A DNA stretch of 53,244 bases from Planctomycetota bacterium (GTDB taxonomy: Bacteria > Planctomycetota > UBA1135 > UBA2386), in assembly GCA_014192625.1 (NCBI GenBank), contig BJHM01000027.1, forward strand, positions 1-53,244, given 5' to 3'. Below the pieces are notes generated by a model. It did not search any database. It was not told where the DNA came from and worked only from the letters and a program-made list of their open reading frames with translations. Shown piece after piece: positions 18,601-25,762 of this stretch (position 1 is its first letter; every line of letters starts with the position of its first letter). Position numbers and translations under genes: made by a program.

Positions 18601-19687
18601 CAAGGTTCGCGGCGAGCAGCAACTTCACAGCATTGCGCTGGCTAAGCATGCGCAGTCCCTCCGGCTGCTGCATTTCGGCGAGCAGTCGCGCCGTCAGTGA
18701 CTCGGTCAGGTTGCCGCGCTGCAGTGCGGATTGCAGGATCGCGCCGAGGCTTGCAAACGCGGCATCATCGAGTGCGACCGGCGTTGCAGTGATCAGCCCG
18801 AGCACATCGTCGAAGCGGAAGCGATGCATCGCCGGCGGCTGATTTGGCACCTGCGGCGTGCCATCCTGCGGCGGGGTGCGCAGACTGTTTAGCAGGTGCG
18901 TGTAGGCGGCTTTTTTTTCCGCATCGTTGTGCAGGTCAGCGAAGAACGTTTTTACCGCGGGCCAATCGCCGAGCGTCACTGCGCGCCGCCATGCTGCTAG
19001 GCTCAGGTCGAAGGCGTCGGGTAATGCGGGCGCCTCAGGTTGTGTTGCGTCGGCGGTGTTGATCGGCAGCGGGTCGAGTGTTGGTGCTACCAAGACCGCA
19101 GGGTCGTTAGGCGGAACCGCCATTGTCGCGATACCGGTTGCCGGAACCGCCATTATCGCGATACCGGTTGCCGATGACGCAACGCCCATGATGGTAGAGA
19201 TTGCTTGAATCCCTGGCATGGATTGGGGCACTTGGCCTGGATCCGGCTCCGCGATTTCGCGCAGTCCGATGGCCCCTAACGGTGCGGCCGGCGAGCCCTC
19301 GATTTGCAGGCTGCCTGGCGCGTCAGGTGCTTCTCCCGCAGGCGTTGCCCACATGCGCAAGATCGCCGCGCCGCGGCGGTCGAAGCGCACTGCTTGAATC
19401 TTCTGGATGCGCAACTGCTGCAGCTGGTCAACTGGTGATCCCTTTGGCGTCACCGCTGGATCCTGTGGACTATTCGCCGCCGGATTTTGCAGTGTGAGTA
19501 GTTGCTCCGCCGGCGCGATTAAGGCGCCTGCTGCGTTCGCGCCCGCTGTGCTTGGTATTGCGGGAGTGGTCTGCATCGCTCGCAACCCCACCACCAGCCT
19601 CGTCGGCGTTGTTGGCTGCTGTGCGACTGTGAGGCCAGCCAGCGAGAACGTGACGAAGAGCGGGACTGTGCAATTACGATGCTTCAT
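15665..19687 (-). CDS. Large secreted, C-terminally membrane-anchored orphan protein
   Basis: 1340 residues from the ATG at 19687, chosen because a signal peptide starts there (PLFVTFSLAGLTVA, then QQ). Upstream in-frame residues are Pro/Arg-rich and unlikely. After a Pro/Ala-rich segment holding a 10-residue tandem repeat, residues about 230-950 are mainly helical, Leu/Ala-rich and TPR/HEAT-like in texture. Residues about 950-1210 look beta-rich, with GFGRYLRNQNDVSYSFNYGRP and YGWRITPYAYVLMKPRGP. One transmembrane helix lies near the C-terminus (WLALGVGLFAVLLGAIFIARR), followed by about 75 cytoplasmic residues. I recognise no family. It lies 199 nt downstream of the TPR candidate selenoprotein on the same strand and may belong to the MoxR/VWA gene set. 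Confidence 0.85.
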   Translation of the reverse strand: MKHRNCTVPLFVTFSLAGLTVAQQPTTPTRLVVGLRAMQTTPAIPSTAGANAAGALIAPAEQLLTLQNPAANSPQDPAVTPKGSPVDQLQQLRIQKIQAVRFDRRGAAILRMWATPAGEAPDAPGSLQIEGSPAAPLGAIGLREIAEPDPGQVPQSMPGIQAISTIMGVASSATGIAIMAVPATGIATMAVPPNDPAVLVAPTLDPLPINTADATQPEAPALPDAFDLSLAAWRRAVTLGDWPAVKTFFADLHNDAEKKAAYTHLLNSLRTPPQDGTPQVPNQPPAMHRFRFDDVLGLITATPVALDDAAFASLGAILQSALQRGNLTESLTARLLAEMQQPEGLRMLSQRNAVKLLLAANLAAEAADFLPTLEDATAANDSEGLNLLARSLIARSQKDGKSAFLEQAWAALQANFAAPTLDKKQKETALQLAVLIAPRLKQELGKAWLSQSFTRDLQRGMDILASIGTAAQNGAASNANNAEFRKQTLQLQNTAIEALLAAAPERAQSWSQPLGILADNWLREAQQTYQLDQSASYFPQARRDRFGNFFYTENNDQAEAGAKSPSIKVADILDLQPKGDWLSCVEESLRPKFAMTIAQLWLKVQEETRAFPHIEELAKTHPKQARDLVHEFLKVWTRNHDPNAERRNYYFYGYEQRAEGIPLTRSKQQRNLAELAGWVTKLRTLPIGNLDESLLAQAFTTCHSSAEVYRLEAIQTVFGSLQELKPATLAALVAQMRGNLATVWRLPATQEKQKTKRKQKDIEQEVLRGYEVAQAVVDESLQKHDTSWLLLLARAALRHDENEFRRELGNDAKFSQRRLAAFDDFAAAATAYHTRLPELSREEESTKVFDTWFSAALGSSELAGLTHEQVPDHKQIELIKLALQSLPGDAGERHQAMFASSLFTRMGALKPTVKFRYLKAGLAIVGEHKQAAEAKKLFDYYEDLVTEIKLETRVDGSTQVATNAPFGLFIDLRHTREIERESGGFGRYLRNQNDVSYSFNYGRPTENYRDKFQEMCKASLGEQFEIVSVTFQNENVHSRATEEYGWRITPYAYVLMKPRGPQIDRIPQLRLDLDFLDTSGYAVLPIESPTLAIDASKAISPMRPVADVELVQILDERQSKDGKLKLEIKAQGHGLMPALDQLAELTPADFTITSVEDSGPMVTRFDPDQANAIQSERTFSLSLEAKESLSQLPRSFTFGTPKIAGTKVTHQRYADADLVAAEATLLLDGNYGKPTRVRMWLALGVGLFAVLLGAIFIARRKPVTSVAKGFCMPDKLTPFTVIGLLREVARLPSVDLATQAELQTAIEQVEAGYFSQHASTTADLNALATTWVARANRSAG
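19113..19172 (-). repeat. 30-nt direct repeat inside the orphan gene
   Basis: Two nearly identical 30-nt units start at 19113 and 19143. They encode the decapeptide pair TGIAIMAVPA / TGIATMAVPP. The unit keeps the reading frame. Confidence 0.85.
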
Positions 19688-19836
19688 GTCGAGCGGGGGT
19701 GGCTTTGGCGTCCTGTGGGGCACGCAAATGTGGGGCTGTTTAACTGTTCCTGCGTGTGCGTCACGGCGCACACTACGGGGGGAGCATGTTGCAAGCAGAT
19801 CTTGCGCCCAACGGAGTCAGCGTGCGATCTGTGCAA

Positions 19837-19865
19837 GCAGGCAAAACGAGTCTGCCTGCCTTTTT
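19837..19865. terminator. Hairpin with T-tract downstream of the TPR gene
   Basis: GCAGGCA (19837-19843) pairs with TGCCTGC (19853-19859) around a 9-nt loop. On the plus strand it is followed by CTTTTT. The T-run suits plus-strand transcription, although the gene that ends nearby (TPR, stop at 19887) is on the minus strand. It may be weakly bidirectional or only a secondary structure. Confidence 0.4.
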
Positions 19866-19886
19866 ACCGTAGCGACCGTGGCCGGA

Positions 19887-20606
19887 TTATGAACCAGCAC
19901 CGTCTGGCGGGGGACCACTGCCTGCACCGCGCGCGTCTTTCGGACCGGGTTTCTTGCTCTTGCTGCCTTTGCCTTTCTGACCGCGACCGCGGTCTCCGCA
20001 GCCTTTTCACTCAGACGGGAGTGGCAAACCTTGGAGGTCTTCTATGTCTAAGCGGGCAAGCTTAACCGCGGCCTCTAAGTCTTCGCTGCTGCGTTGCTGT
20101 TGCTTGGCATCGCCGCGCTCAATCGCGTCCTCGGCGAGCAGGCGGAAAGTCTGCCGCGACGCTTCAATCTGCGGCTCCCATTCTTCGCGCTGCTTGCCTT
20201 CGAGGCGCAGCAGCCAGGTCATGTAAAACTGTGCGTTGGCAAGTGCCTCGCGGCTCTCGCGCAGCAGTTCTGGGTGCTGGTCTGCGCCCGTGTTCTGCAG
20301 TTCTTCGACGAGGTTTGCCAAGTCGTTGGTTGCTGCCGGCAGTTTGCTGTCGAGCATCGCCGCCTTGGCGCGCGCGAGTTTCAGCCGCTGTTGCACTGGC
20401 AAATGACCTGCGGGCAAATCTTTGAGCGCAGCGTCGTAGGACTCGACCGCATCGCCCCAGTTTTCGTCGCGCGCAGACTGATCGCCGCGTGCGGCCATGA
20501 CCGCGACATCGTCGAGCAGCATTTGGTCTTGGCCGGGGCCGTAGTGGTAGGCAAGCCCACCAACAGGCATCGCCATAAAAGTCACCAGCAGGAGATTCCG
20601 CAGCAT
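19887..20606 (-). CDS. Candidate selenoprotein: secreted TPR (BatC-like) protein with C-terminal U-x-x-C and Gly/Lys tail
   Basis: Annotated as 239 residues from the ATG at 20606 (AAAGGA 7 nt upstream) to the TAA at 19887, with the TGA at 20007-20009 read as selenocysteine 200. It begins with a signal peptide (LLLVTFMAMPVGGLA). Residues 30-185 are helical and TPR-like (ARDENWGDAVESYDAALKDL). The protein then reads DLQGLPLPSE-U-KGCGDRGRGQ, a Lys/Gly/Ser-rich stretch, and ends ARGAGSGPPPDGAGS. The 39 post-UGA codons are in frame with biased, protein-like composition, and U200-x-x-C203 is a classic selenothiol motif. A SECIS-like hairpin lies at 19979-19994. The gene follows two VWA genes of a MoxR/DUF58 cluster, the place BatC-type TPR proteins take in Bat operons. 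If UGA is a true stop, a 199-residue TPR protein remains. Confidence 0.7.
19979..19994 (-). promoter_or_regulatory. Candidate bacterial SECIS hairpin for the TPR gene
   Basis: In the mRNA, 12 nt after the UGA, GACCGC pairs perfectly with GCGGUC around the loop GGUC. The loop begins 18 nt after the UGA and its first base is G, within the bacterial SECIS rules. A competing 8-bp hairpin (GGCUGCGG with CCGCGGUC, including G-U pairs, loop AGA) lies closer to the UGA. The region is GC-rich, so chance pairing is possible. Confidence 0.55.
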
Positions 20607-20659
20607 GGGCTAATCCTTTGTCCTAAGGGGTTGCTCGCTAACTTTTATGCTAACACCTG

Positions 20660-20684
20660 GCGGCCAAAACAGGTTTTCGGCCGC
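20660..20684 (-). terminator. Intergenic hairpin between VWA and TPR genes
   Basis: GCGGCC-(G)-AAAA pairs with UUUU-GGCCGC around a CCUG loop, 10 bp with one bulged base. There is no strong U-run after it, so it may be a weak terminator, an RNA-end stabiliser or an attenuator. Either way, expression of the downstream TPR gene could be set apart from the VWA genes. Confidence 0.4.
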
Positions 20685-20709
20685 GCAATATCATTGGCTT
20701 GCAGAAATC

Positions 20710-21687
20710 CTAACAGGCACCTTTGGCGGCTGGCCGTACGAAATGCCGGCTGCGGTTGCCAAACTGGTGCAGCAGGAACGGCAGCAACGACAGGATGAGC
20801 GCCGCAAGGCCGATGGCGAGCAGCGCGTATTCGCGCAGGGTCAGCTTCTCAAACACGGTTTCACCGGGCTGACTCGACAGCATCAGTAAGGTGTCGCTTG
20901 TGAGGTGGTGCTCGTTGCCGTCGTGGTAGATGCCGCCGAGGCGCAGCGCCACCTGCCGCAGGGTCGAGCGGTCCTGACGTGACTGGCGGCCGTCGATAAA
21001 GCGGCCAGTGGTCGGATCGCCGATTCCTACCACCAGCACCTTGCGCACCGCAGCAGGCATTTTGGGCATGCCCATCGCCGGCACCGAATCGCCATCGCTG
21101 ACAAGTGCTACCACCGTGCTTGCCGTGCGCCACGGTTCGGCGATCTTTGCTGCTTCACGCAGGCCGGCGAAGATGTCCGTCGGCCCGACCGGGAACGCGA
21201 AGTGCATCGGCAGATCGCCGAGGATGTTGCGCACCACATCGAGGTCCTTGGTATCGACCACGACCGGCTTCGCGCCGTTGTAGGTGGCGATCACGCTGAT
21301 GCGATACTGATCCAAAGGCACGCGGCGGAAGAAGGACTCCATCACCTCGCGCGCGCGGTGCATGCGCGACTGTTGTTGTGTGGGGCCAGCATCGAGCAGG
21401 CGCATGCTTGGAGACACATCGAGCACGAGCACAAGGTGGTTGAGTTCGCCCTCGGGAATCGCGCCGATCTTGTGCACCTTCGGCGGCGTGGTAAGGAGCA
21501 CCGGCAGTCCGAAGCCGAGCAACCCTGCGGCGAGCATGCGCCACAGCGGCGCCGAGCGGGCCCAGAGCGCAGGTTTGCGACCTTGGCCAAAAGCGAGTGC
21601 CCCCAGTGCGCGACAGCGTTGCCTTTGCAGCAACTCGGCGAGCAAGGTTAGCGCGAGTGCGATGCTTGTGCAGATGGCGGCTACCAC
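20710..21687 (-). CDS. VWA-domain membrane protein (BatA/BatB-like)
   Basis: 325 residues from a GTG at 21687 that overlaps the previous gene's TAG by 7 nt; further upstream in-frame sequence belongs to that gene. Order: transmembrane helix (about 3-20), second helix (about 50-68), a von Willebrand A domain with the MIDAS motif D90-V-S-P-S and LVSDGDS, and a C-terminal helix (YALLAIGLAALILSLLPFLL). The layout TM-TM-VWA-TM is that of BatA/BatB proteins, whose VWA domain faces the periplasm and binds protein partners through a metal ion. It is the second of two VWA genes. Confidence 0.88.
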   Translation of the reverse strand: MVAAICTSIALALTLLAELLQRQRCRALGALAFGQGRKPALWARSAPLWRMLAAGLLGFGLPVLLTTPPKVHKIGAIPEGELNHLVLVLDVSPSMRLLDAGPTQQQSRMHRAREVMESFFRRVPLDQYRISVIATYNGAKPVVVDTKDLDVVRNILGDLPMHFAFPVGPTDIFAGLREAAKIAEPWRTASTVVALVSDGDSVPAMGMPKMPAAVRKVLVVGIGDPTTGRFIDGRQSRQDRSTLRQVALRLGGIYHDGNEHHLTSDTLLMLSSQPGETVFEKLTLREYALLAIGLAALILSLLPFLLHQFGNRSRHFVRPAAKGAC

Positions 21688-22595
21688 GGCGTATACCGCA
21701 GGCCAAAGGCGCAGACGAGTGAGGCTGCGAGCAGGGCCAGCGCAGCCAGGCACCAGGGTTCGTAGTCGTCGAGCGTTTCGGTCGAGACCTTTTCGATCTT
21801 GGTCTGCTGCATTTGGTCGATGTGTTCGAACACCGCCTTCAATACGGACGGGTCGCCCGCTTGAAACGCTGTGCCGCCCGTCGTTGTCGTGACGTTTGTC
21901 ACGTCGCCGGGCACTTCGCCATCGGCTACGTGAATATGGTAGACGACGATGTTGTCGCTGCGCAGTTTGCTGGCGATCTCGAGGTCATTGCCGCCACTGA
22001 GATCGCTGCTTTCGCCATCGCTGACCAGCACGATCATGCGGTCGCCTTCCTGTCGCTCGCGCAGCACTTCGCGGCAGGCGAGCAACGCCTTGCCGATTTC
22101 CGTGCCGCCCATCCATGGCGGTGCCGTCTCTGGCCGCATAAATGGCGGCGCGCATCGGAGCGCAGAAGTGTCCGAGGTCAGTGGCACCCAGTGGATCACG
22201 TTGTTGGCGAAGAAGGTGAGCCCAAACGCATCGCCTTTGCGGAAGTCGAGGAAGTCGTTGATCGCCTGCATCGCGCCGTCGTAGCGCGTGCCGCCGCCGA
22301 AGCTGGCCGTCATGCTGCCGCTGATGTCGACGCAGAACTCGATGTTGGTGAGCGCGCGTCGGGAATGCGGTTCGGCTAGCCGCTGCGGGCCAGCGAGGAG
22401 TACAACGACCAACGCGACCAACAAAAGCGGCAGCGTCTCGGCGAGATTGACGAGCACCTGCAGGCTGCGCTTGCCGCGCGCCAAGCTGTAGTCAAACGGC
22501 ATCACGACGGCGCCACTGTGCCGCCGAAAGACCCAGATGATCAGCGCGAGCGGTACCAGTAGCAGCAGCAGGATGAAGGGATGCGCAAACGTCAC
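21681..22595 (-). CDS. VWA-domain membrane protein (BatA-like)
   Basis: 304 residues. The BatA/BatB-type N-terminus has two helices (FILLLLLVPLALIIWVF and about 52-68). A VWA domain follows with MIDAS D90-I-S-G-S and LVSDGESSD, and there is a C-terminal helix. Its ATG overlaps the TGA of the upstream gene (ATGA). With its neighbour it should form the periplasm-facing part of a MoxR-linked complex. Confidence 0.9.
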   Translation of the reverse strand: MTFAHPFILLLLLVPLALIIWVFRRHSGAVVMPFDYSLARGKRSLQVLVNLAETLPLLLVALVVVLLAGPQRLAEPHSRRALTNIEFCVDISGSMTASFGGGTRYDGAMQAINDFLDFRKGDAFGLTFFANNVIHWVPLTSDTSALRCAPPFMRPETAPPWMGGTEIGKALLACREVLRERQEGDRMIVLVSDGESSDLSGGNDLEIASKLRSDNIVVYHIHVADGEVPGDVTNVTTTTGGTAFQAGDPSVLKAVFEHIDQMQQTKIEKVSTETLDDYEPWCLAALALLAASLVCAFGLRYTPW

Positions 22596-23446
22596 AACGG
22601 CCCGCCGGGTTCGTTGGGCGCGGGCAAGGCAGCGTATGGCCGCAGTAGTGCCTCAACGTCGGTGCTGCTCGATGATGAAGGCGCGTGCAGCCATTGTTCC
22701 AGTTGACGCAACAGGGCACCTGCTTCTTTGTGCTCGCGCATCACTTGGATCGCCTCCGCAGCGGTGCGCTGTTCGAGCCCAAGGCGCGTGCGCCACACTG
22801 ACAGCAACAACCATTCGAGTTCGGCGAGGCGTTCGCGTTGCAGCTGGCCCTGTTGCGCTGCCAAAACCAGCGGCAACAGTCGCTCAGCGAGCGTCTGCTG
22901 CTGCGTTGCGAGAGTCGCATTGCGCTTGCGCTTCCTGCCGACAAACAGGATCACGCACAACAACAACAACCACGAACAAGCGAGCACCAACATCGTGGTG
23001 GCGTAGCCACCGAGCGGCGTTGGCGCGGTGCTTTTGAGCGCGTTTGGCTGCGTTTGTTCTTTCGGCAGGATCGAGTCGATCTGAATCGGGATCTTTGGCG
23101 TTTCGGAAAGCGGCGTGTGATCCTTGTGCTGCAAGAAATCGCGCAGGTCGTAGCTGCCCGCTTGCAGGCCGGTGAAGGTGAGCGCGTAGCGATGTGCTGT
23201 GCCGTGCGGCCGCACGTCGTCAATGCGCACGATCACGTTGCTAGCACTGGTGGCGGGGAGGGCTTCCAGTTCGCTGCCGGGCAGCACGAGTTCGAGGATC
23301 TCCTTTGGCATGCCTATGGTGGTGCGGATCGGCGCGTTGTTTTGTGTTGCAGCAGGAACGGGCTGCGGCGCTTCGTTTGCCGTTGTTTGTGCCGGCAGCG
23401 TCGCTAGCAAGAGCAGCAGTGGCAGGCGCTTTGCGAAGTGATTCAT
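22592..23446 (-). CDS. Secreted/membrane protein of the MoxR-VWA cluster (DUF4381-like position)
   Basis: 284 residues. A signal peptide (LPLLLLLATLPAQ) precedes a beta-rich periplasmic domain (about 30-145), one transmembrane helix (TMLVLACSWLLLLCVILFVG, about 152-170) and a cytoplasmic helical tail with LAELEWLLLSVWRTRLGLEQRT. The tail resembles the cytoplasmic helical region of DUF4381-type proteins that sit between DUF58 and VWA genes in Bat operons. The match is by layout and position, not by a strong motif. It overlaps both neighbours by 4 nt (ATGA). Confidence 0.75.
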   Translation of the reverse strand: MNHFAKRLPLLLLLATLPAQTTANEAPQPVPAATQNNAPIRTTIGMPKEILELVLPGSELEALPATSASNVIVRIDDVRPHGTAHRYALTFTGLQAGSYDLRDFLQHKDHTPLSETPKIPIQIDSILPKEQTQPNALKSTAPTPLGGYATTMLVLACSWLLLLCVILFVGRKRKRNATLATQQQTLAERLLPLVLAAQQGQLQRERLAELEWLLLSVWRTRLGLEQRTAAEAIQVMREHKEAGALLRQLEQWLHAPSSSSSTDVEALLRPYAALPAPNEPGGPL

Positions 23447-24303
23447 CGAGCTCCCTTGCCGAGCAGTGCGCGGCTCAAGAAGAAGTGGCGCAGTCGGTGC
23501 GCGAATGGCTGATCGGTGTCGACGACGAAGCGATCGACGCCAGCGCGTTTGAGGTCGCGTTGCAGTTCGGTGTCGTCGAGAAATCGCGCCCGCCCGTGGG
23601 TGACAAAGTCGCGGCCAGTCTCCGCCTCGCGAGCGCGAAAGATGCCGCTGCCGCGCAGCGAACGCTCCGCCGGATCGCGCAGCTGCACCACGACGACATC
23701 GTTTTTTTGGCCAAGCTGTTTTAGCGGCGCGATCCCGTCACCGGTGTGCAGATCGCTGAGCACGATGATGAGCGCCCGGCTATTGAGGCGCGCCGCGAGT
23801 TCGCTGGCGCGGCGGCCGAGCGAGGTGCCTTCGTCGTAGCGGTAATGACGCAGGCGCAACAGCCATTCCAGAACCTGCTGGCGTGACAGACTCGGCTCGA
23901 CGCGGAAGGCGCGTTCGCCGATGCCGAGCACGCCGACCGGGCTCATGCGATCGAGGCAGGCATAGGCAAGCCCACCGGCGATGTGCAGCGCTTGCGCATA
24001 CTTGGTCTTTGGCTGACTGCCTGTGACCATCGACGCGGAGGTGTCGATCAGCAGCCAGCACGGCAGGCGCTTTGGCGCCTCATATTCTTTGATGTGCGGC
24101 TTGCCGGTGCGCGCCGTCACGCGCCAGTCGATTGCCCGTACCGGATCGCCAGGCTGGTAGTGCCTGGATTGCACATACTCCACGCCGCTGCCGAGGAACG
24201 GCGATCGGTCGCTGCCAAAGGACAGGCAGTCGGCGAGTCGCTTGATTGCGATTGCGAACTGCCGGCTATCCAGTGGATCCAGCACATCGAGAAAGCCTTC
24301 CAT
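23443..24303 (-). CDS. DUF58 domain protein
   Basis: 286 residues. DUF58 signatures: SGVEYVQSRHYQPGDPVRAIDWRVTARTGKPHIKEYE (about 40-76), then a degenerate VWA-like fold starting CWLLIDTSASM. DUF58 proteins accompany MoxR ATPases and VWA proteins and are believed to be soluble partners in the same assembly. It follows the MoxR gene by 9 nt and overlaps the next gene. Confidence 0.94.
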   Translation of the reverse strand: MEGFLDVLDPLDSRQFAIAIKRLADCLSFGSDRSPFLGSGVEYVQSRHYQPGDPVRAIDWRVTARTGKPHIKEYEAPKRLPCWLLIDTSASMVTGSQPKTKYAQALHIAGGLAYACLDRMSPVGVLGIGERAFRVEPSLSRQQVLEWLLRLRHYRYDEGTSLGRRASELAARLNSRALIIVLSDLHTGDGIAPLKQLGQKNDVVVVQLRDPAERSLRGSGIFRAREAETGRDFVTHGRARFLDDTELQRDLKRAGVDRFVVDTDQPFAHRLRHFFLSRALLGKGAR

Positions 24304-24312
24304 GACGGGGGG

Positions 24313-25410
24313 CTAGCTCGCGGTGTCGGCGGTGGTGGTCGCTGCTGCGGTTGCCGAGGTAGCCTTGGCCGCAAAGAGTTCGCCGTTGCGCGTTGCTGCC
24401 GATCTTGGCGCGCCAAGGTCGGTGAGCAGTTCTTCCAGAACGCTTTTTACCGTGCGGCCATCGGCAAGGGCCTCGTAGTTGAGCCGCATGCGGTGCATGA
24501 GGCAGTCTTCGCTCAGCATGAACAGGTCCTCAGGCACGACGTACTCGCGTCCGTGGATCAGCGCGCGCGCCCGCGCCGACTTGATAAGTGCGATACCGGC
24601 GCGCGGGCTGCAGCCGAGCGCGATGGCCGGATGATTGCGCGTGCGGCAAAGGATCTCGATCACGTGGTCGAGGAAGGTCTCGCTGACGTGCACATCGTGC
24701 ACCGCTTCCATCGCCTGAACCAGATCGTCCTTGCTGCCGACCGGCTCATTTTGAATCACATCAAACTCGGTGCGCGCGATCGCGCCATTGTCTTCTCGGC
24801 GTACGCCGAGTTGCAGGTTGCGGCGCAGCACTTCTTTTTCCTGTTCGGCTGGCAGGTATGCAAGTCGATGGCACAGCATGAAGCGGTCAAGCTGCGCCTC
24901 GGGCAGTTCGAAGGTGCCCGCCTGTTCAATCGGATTCTGCGTGGCGATTACCAGAAATGGCGCAGGCAACTTGTAGGTCTGCTTGCCGATCGTCACCTTG
25001 CGTTCTTGCATCGCTTCGAGCAAGGCACCTTGCACCTTCGGCGCGGCGCGGTTGATCTCGTCGGTGAGCAGCAGGTTGGTAAAAATCGGCCCTTGGTAGA
25101 CCTGAAACGTGTTGGTGCGCTGATCGAGGATCTCGCTGCCAAGGATGTCACTTGGCAACAAGTCGATGGTGAACTGCACGCGTGCAAACTGCAGGTCGAT
25201 CGCGCGCGACAGCACCGCGGCGAGCAACGTCTTGGCGATCCCGGGCACGCCTTGCAGCAAGATGTGGCCGCCGGTGAACAGTGCGATCAGCAACCGTTCG
25301 ACAACTACGTCTTGGCCAACTACAACGGTGGCGACGCGCGTTCGTACTGCGTCGATAAAGCGAACCGTTGCGGCGGTGCGTTCTGGGGACTTGGCAGCAG
25401 TTCGGGTCAT
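24313..25410 (-). CDS. MoxR-family AAA+ ATPase
   Basis: 365 residues. Walker A GVPGIAKT (54-61), Walker B LLLTDEIN with D117-E118, sensor 1 FLVIATQNPIEQAGT, and the MoxR C-terminal lid SPRAGIALIKSARARAL. MoxR ATPases act as chaperones that assemble or activate VWA partner proteins. It is the first gene of the minus-strand cluster MoxR-DUF58-membrane protein-VWA-VWA-TPR. The last 20 residues are Ala/Thr-rich and probably disordered. Confidence 0.96.
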   Translation of the reverse strand: MTRTAAKSPERTAATVRFIDAVRTRVATVVVGQDVVVERLLIALFTGGHILLQGVPGIAKTLLAAVLSRAIDLQFARVQFTIDLLPSDILGSEILDQRTNTFQVYQGPIFTNLLLTDEINRAAPKVQGALLEAMQERKVTIGKQTYKLPAPFLVIATQNPIEQAGTFELPEAQLDRFMLCHRLAYLPAEQEKEVLRRNLQLGVRREDNGAIARTEFDVIQNEPVGSKDDLVQAMEAVHDVHVSETFLDHVIEILCRTRNHPAIALGCSPRAGIALIKSARARALIHGREYVVPEDLFMLSEDCLMHRMRLNYEALADGRTVKSVLEELLTDLGAPRSAATRNGELFAAKATSATAAATTTADTAS

Positions 25411-25762
25411 GGGGGCAGTCAGTTTAATGCTTGGTCGAAAGCGCCTTCGCTTGCGCAGGAGCTTGCAAGGGGCTGAAAGCGGTTTGAGCGGCAGAACGGT
25501 AGCTCCTTACGGTGCGGAAGACAGCCGGTACATGAGAAGCGTTGCAGTTTGTGCGCTCAAAGCTGTGCGGCAATGGCAGCGCTGGCAAACAGGTGAGCGA
25601 CCGGCCCCCAATGTTTGTAGCCGGGCACAGCGAGGTGCTAAACTCACAGCGCCCGCGCCGCAGCGTTGGCCGTGATTCGCGCGACTTTGTTGGCACGCGA
25701 TCGGCAACGCCGGCTTTATTAGGTTTGTCCCTTGGTTTGCTTCCCGAACAATTGATTGGCTC
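25411..25762. other. Divergent intergenic region
   Basis: This 352-base region lies between the MoxR gene (minus) and the CarboxypepD_reg-like gene (plus). It should contain promoters for both. Short frames are present on both strands but none looks coding. I could not pick a convincing promoter pair. Confidence 0.45.
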
